A stretch of 64,000 nucleotides of DNA. Origin: Pseudoalteromonas haloplanktis ATCC 14393. GTDB taxonomy: Bacteria > Pseudomonadota > Gammaproteobacteria > Enterobacterales > Alteromonadaceae. A program made the translations under genes and the position numbers. Positions 60,283 through 64,000 of the stretch are shown here, piece by piece (the first letter of the stretch is position 1; every line of letters starts with the position of its first letter). The DNA lies in NCBI RefSeq assembly GCF_000238355.1, contig NZ_AHCA01000001.1:248001-312000 (forward strand), given 5' to 3'. Below the pieces are notes generated by a model. That model ran no database searches. It saw only the letters and a program-made list of their open reading frames with translations, and was not told the origin of the DNA.

Positions 60283-63200
60283 ATGAATAATACAATAAAA
60301 ATACCATCGTGTTTGCTGATCACAGCGATCTTGGCAGGCTGTGGTGAAGAAAGCTCTATCAATGTCAAAGAAGCCCCTTTGCCACCTATTCAAGGGGTAT
60401 TTGTTGACAGCCCAGTCGCTGGTTTAACCTACAATAGCCCGTCGGTTACTAATGGAGTAACAACAGCCGAAGGACAGTTTGATTACTTTAGAGGTGAAGC
60501 TATCGATTTCTCAATCGGTGCTCTTACCTTTCCAACGGTTTCAGCTGCTAATGTACTCACGCCACTGGCTTTATTTTCTACAGATACCGTGTTTCACCCC
60601 GCTGTTATTAATAGCCTACGTTTATTACAGTCCCTTGATGTCGATGGTGATCCTAGTAATGGGATTACAATTAGCGCACAAGCGGCACAAGTTGCACAGA
60701 TGTCTTTAGCAGAAGGACAAACAGTAACTGACTATTTTAGCAGTGATGAATTTGAGGCCAACGTAAATGCGTGGCTAGCGGATGCAGGTTCCGTGAATAG
60801 TACTTTGATCCCAGCAGATCAAGCAATTGTGCACTTTGTTGATTTTATTTTTAAACAATATAACAGCACACAACCTTTAGCATTTAATACCAGTGATTTT
60901 ACGGGTACCATTTACAACCCGCTAGTTCAAGGCAGTGAAGCAAGTATTGCTCAGTTAGTGTTGACACCTGACGATGAATTAAACTTAGCAGGGACTTTTA
61001 GCCATGTTGCTGATGGAGAAGAAACCACAACGGGCAGCTATGCATTCTTATTTGGTAACCGTGTTATTGCGCTTACATCAGGTGAAGGAGAATCTGCAAC
61101 TACGCAATACATTGTTTCTCGCTCACATAATACTGTAAATAATACCTATAGCGTATGTGCCACTAGCGATCCAAGCGCACTGGCAACACTTGTATTAACG
61201 TGTGATAGTAATGATGATGCTAAAAACAATATTTTAGCCTTTTCAGAACAACAAGCCCAAGAAGAGCTGGTTAAACTGAACGATTTAGCACAACAAGCGG
61301 GTTTAGCTTTAATTGAAGAGTTTGATACCGATACTGAGACATTTTTCTCATCAAGTTACAAGAGCTTGTCAGATGAGCAAGGTAGCGGCCCGTTATATTT
61401 TAAAAGCGGCGGTAGTGCAAAAATTGACGATGTAGCAGGCCAGCTTATTCTTGAAGGTGACCGCATAACAATCGGTAATACCCTACCCGGCAAAGAGTCA
61501 GCAGCCTCTGATAGCTCCGGTGTTGGTATTTATAATTTAAGCGAAGGCTTTACCATAAGCTTTGATGTTATCGCCCATAACAATGCGGGGGGATTATCGC
61601 TGTATGTTGATAATAATACTGCCAGTCAAAGTAATTCTGTTCACGGTGGTGCATCTAAGTTTTATGGTAAAGATATCAACGAGACCAATACCCCTGTAGG
61701 TCAGCGTTTTTCTTATACCTATGTGCCTGGCGAAGATGTCAACACTGGTGCTGATCTCACGCATGTTGATGCCCGTGGTATTTTGAATCCAGATATTAAA
61801 AACTCGTATTTCCAAATACGCACTGATTCAGCTGCAATGATTGTCATTGATAATTTAACCATTGAAACAGTGGCGACCGATGTGCCTGATGTTGAACCAC
61901 CCGTTGAGCCCCCTGTTGAACCGCCCGCTCAAGGTGAGATCCCAACAATAGAATTACCAATCACCACTGACTTTACTATGCTTACAGCAGATATTTTCTC
62001 TGTTGATCATCAAAAAATTATTGATGCTAACGGCGATGAAATCCCCATGTTTAGCAAAACGGGTGGCTCAGTTACTGTCATTGATACAGGTTTAGAGCTC
62101 AATGGAGGACGTTTTACATTAGGCAACACCACCCCAGGTATTGAAACTGCAGCAACGGATACCACCACCAGTGGTGCGCTGGATTTATCTCGCCCGTACC
62201 AAGTGGTGATGGATATCGTGAGTGTAAGCGACCCTGAAGGTGATAATAAATTCCAAATCTATGTGGATAACAACTCCTCAAGCAGTTCTAAATCACTACT
62301 CGGTGGCGACTCTCGTTTCTATAATGAACTAATCAACTCGTTAACGCCTGGCCAAACTTTAACTGTACCAGGCCTACTTGCGTCTAAAAATTCATTTTTA
62401 CAGTTACGCACTGAGACAGGTGGCACTGTGGTGATCAATAACCTCAGAGTTGAATATGTAAAAGATCCATCCGTATTTAGTTGTGACGACGCTCCCCAGT
62501 TGTATTTTTGTGACGACTTTGCCAATGGTGACTTAAGTAATTGGCAGATTTTAGCCAAGCCAGATAACATCGAAGCTCCAATGGGTGAGTTTGATGTGCT
62601 CGACATGATGGGTAATAGCATGATGCGTTACACAGCAGGTGGTGCAGGTGGTGAAATTATTTTAGCCACTGAAGAAGCGATGGCTAACGTGCCCACTACA
62701 GGTAACTACTTTGTTGAAGCGAAAATTCGTCCACGTCAAAATAGCACCACGGCCAATAAGCAAATTTTCCTAATGGCTCGCTACTTAAATGCTGGTAATT
62801 GGTATGCTGGTGGCTTAAATGTGCAAAACTCATCAAGCAGCACCCAAGTAGAAGTTGCAGTCAGTAGTGAAGGCTCAATCTCACGCCCAGTGCAAACGAA
62901 ATCGCCTATTTTACTCGGTGAAAAAGGCGCTACTGAAGACGGTGTGTGGTATACAACACGATTTGAGATGATTGATGATCAACTCACCGTATATTTAAAC
63001 GGTGAAAAAATGGGCACTGCTAGTGATAGCAGCTATACTGCGCGTGGTTTGATTGGGGTATTCACAAACAACCGTTCGTTTGAAATTGATGATGTTAAAG
63101 TGGGCGATCCGAGCATCAAACCTATCCAGCTAACCCTTGATTACAAAGAGCCAGCTTGGGATACCAGTACCACTATGGACCCACTTGTGATCAATGTCAC

Positions 63201-64000
63201 AGCAATCAAAAACGATGGTATTACAGCCGATACCTACACTGTCACATCAAGCAATGATGCTGTGGTCAGTGTGACTATCGATGCAAATATGATCACCCTA
63301 ACGCCTATTGCTGCAGGTGACGCCACTGTGACGTTTGTATCTGATTCTGATCCAACCATCACTCGAACCATTACAATCTCTGTCGCTGAAGGCTTCGTTA
63401 TGCCAGATGCTGACTACGGGGATTTAACAAGTAAAGTGATGCCAGCGATTGCTAGCGATAATCAATTTGTTGATACTCAGTTATCGATTACTTTTGATAA
63501 CGCGCCCACTTTCGGCAGTTTAGGTGAAGTACGTATTTATAAACAAAACGACAACACCCTAGTTGATACCCTAAAAGTAGGTAAGAATGTCGATGTGATT
63601 GGCTACACAGGCCAAGATAAATTGCGCTCTGTGTATTACCACCCTCTTACAATTGAAGGTAACACCTTAACCATTAAGCCACATAATAATGTACTTGAAT
63701 ATGGCCATACCTATCGTGTTGTCATTGGGGATGATGTGGTAATTGGCGCTCAATTAAATGGCGCTGACTTTGTCGGCTTAGGTGATAACAGTCAATGGAC
63801 ATTTACTACTAAAGTAACTACACCTGCGAGCAACCAACTACTGGTTGATGATGACGGTGTTGCTGACTTTAGAACTGTGCAAGGTGCCCTCAACTTTGCG
63901 ATGACAAGCCTTGGTAAAGATGAGCAAACTACGATTTCTATTAAAGATGGCATCTACAATGAGTTGCTGTTCCTACGTAATAAAAATAATGTAACGTTAC
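60283..64000 (+). CDS. very large lipoprotein pectin methylesterase (CE8; 3' end outside window)
   Basis: 1239 residues are visible and the frame is still open at the end of the window. GGAGGG precedes the ATG; the lipobox is ILAGC (Cys20). Order of modules: about 25-200 a lipoprotein-type stalk; two related jelly-roll-like repeats (about 370-530 with GDRITIGNTLPG, and 565-725 with GGRFTLGNTTPG) joined by a Pro-Glu linker (VEPPVEPPVEPP). A LamG/concanavalin-like domain (about 731-945), a bacterial Ig-like domain (about 950-1035) and an SbsA-like Ig domain (about 1040-1180) follow. From about 1185 a pectinesterase beta-helix begins (DDDGVADFRTVQGALNFA, ISIKDGIYNELLFL). It would strip methyl esters so that PL1 and GH28 can cut. 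Catalytic Asp residues lie outside the window. Confidence 0.85.
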   Translation, partial: MNNTIKIPSCLLITAILAGCGEESSINVKEAPLPPIQGVFVDSPVAGLTYNSPSVTNGVTTAEGQFDYFRGEAIDFSIGALTFPTVSAANVLTPLALFSTDTVFHPAVINSLRLLQSLDVDGDPSNGITISAQAAQVAQMSLAEGQTVTDYFSSDEFEANVNAWLADAGSVNSTLIPADQAIVHFVDFIFKQYNSTQPLAFNTSDFTGTIYNPLVQGSEASIAQLVLTPDDELNLAGTFSHVADGEETTTGSYAFLFGNRVIALTSGEGESATTQYIVSRSHNTVNNTYSVCATSDPSALATLVLTCDSNDDAKNNILAFSEQQAQEELVKLNDLAQQAGLALIEEFDTDTETFFSSSYKSLSDEQGSGPLYFKSGGSAKIDDVAGQLILEGDRITIGNTLPGKESAASDSSGVGIYNLSEGFTISFDVIAHNNAGGLSLYVDNNTASQSNSVHGGASKFYGKDINETNTPVGQRFSYTYVPGEDVNTGADLTHVDARGILNPDIKNSYFQIRTDSAAMIVIDNLTIETVATDVPDVEPPVEPPVEPPAQGEIPTIELPITTDFTMLTADIFSVDHQKIIDANGDEIPMFSKTGGSVTVIDTGLELNGGRFTLGNTTPGIETAATDTTTSGALDLSRPYQVVMDIVSVSDPEGDNKFQIYVDNNSSSSSKSLLGGDSRFYNELINSLTPGQTLTVPGLLASKNSFLQLRTETGGTVVINNLRVEYVKDPSVFSCDDAPQLYFCDDFANGDLSNWQILAKPDNIEAPMGEFDVLDMMGNSMMRYTAGGAGGEIILATEEAMANVPTTGNYFVEAKIRPRQNSTTANKQIFLMARYLNAGNWYAGGLNVQNSSSSTQVEVAVSSEGSISRPVQTKSPILLGEKGATEDGVWYTTRFEMIDDQLTVYLNGEKMGTASDSSYTARGLIGVFTNNRSFEIDDVKVGDPSIKPIQLTLDYKEPAWDTSTTMDPLVINVTAIKNDGITADTYTVTSSNDAVVSVTIDANMITLTPIAAGDATVTFVSDSDPTITRTITISVAEGFVMPDADYGDLTSKVMPAIASDNQFVDTQLSITFDNAPTFGSLGEVRIYKQNDNTLVDTLKVGKNVDVIGYTGQDKLRSVYYHPLTIEGNTLTIKPHNNVLEYGHTYRVVIGDDVVIGAQLNGADFVGLGDNSQWTFTTKVTTPASNQLLVDDDGVADFRTVQGALNFAMTSLGKDEQTTISIKDGIYNELLFLRNKNNVTL

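Overview
The window looks like a piece of the second chromosome (chromid) of a marine gammaproteobacterium of the Pseudoalteromonas type. The base composition is AT-rich, the gene families are typical of Alteromonadales, and there is a plasmid-like replication and partition module (parAB, an iteron-dependent initiator and a Tus homologue) next to housekeeping-type genes (ppsA, ppsR, DAHP synthase, rmuC). The species assignment is inferred from gene content only.

Layout. 1-6.3 kb: the 5' part of a lipoprotein S9 peptidase, a DUF2938/thiopurine methyltransferase pair, a LysR regulator, and an rmuC-cupin-PfpI operon. 6.3-14.3 kb: a small acidic orphan protein, an FHA protein translationally coupled to a membrane Ser/Thr kinase with TPRs, three tandem ~171-bp repeats that each look like a terminated small-RNA unit, and a SWIM/SNF2 helicase. 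14.3-21.1 kb: the replication core. Iterons of consensus TTAGTAAAAAAGTGATCTGA lie on both sides of parAB. One cluster, with four DnaA boxes, is the probable origin (about 17.1-17.6 kb), followed by the initiator gene and a convergent tus gene. Three Ter-like 16-17-mers downstream form a fork trap only 2-4 kb from the origin. This predicts essentially unidirectional, leftward replication.

21-29.5 kb: PEP metabolism (class II DAHP synthase, ppsR, ppsA) and a YdiJ-type FAD/FeS dehydrogenase. 29.5-34 kb: an antiporter abutting an orphan tyrosine recombinase, then a plastic stretch with a SYLF lipoprotein, a dif-like site, an 11-copy heptanucleotide repeat, a decayed patatin fragment, two unannotated small ORFs and a promoter-terminator pair that looks like a small RNA gene. 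34-40.6 kb: two patatin-like lipases, an AGCS symporter, an AraC regulator with an EamA exporter, and an LLM flavoprotein.

40.6-64 kb: a pectin utilisation locus. It holds a rhamnogalacturonan acetylesterase, three TonB-dependent receptors, a GH28 polygalacturonase, KDPG aldolase (eda), uronate isomerase (uxaC), a DUF4861-GH105 fusion, an esterase, a PL1 pectate lyase and a very large lipoprotein pectin methylesterase that runs off the end. Five upstream copies and one near-copy of the palindrome TGCCACCGGTGGCA (LacI-type operator architecture) tie these genes into one regulon; a further near-perfect copy lies inside the third receptor gene. The regulator itself is not in the window. Polymer capture and cleavage outside the cytoplasm would feed galacturonate to UxaC, and KDPG to Eda after steps encoded elsewhere.
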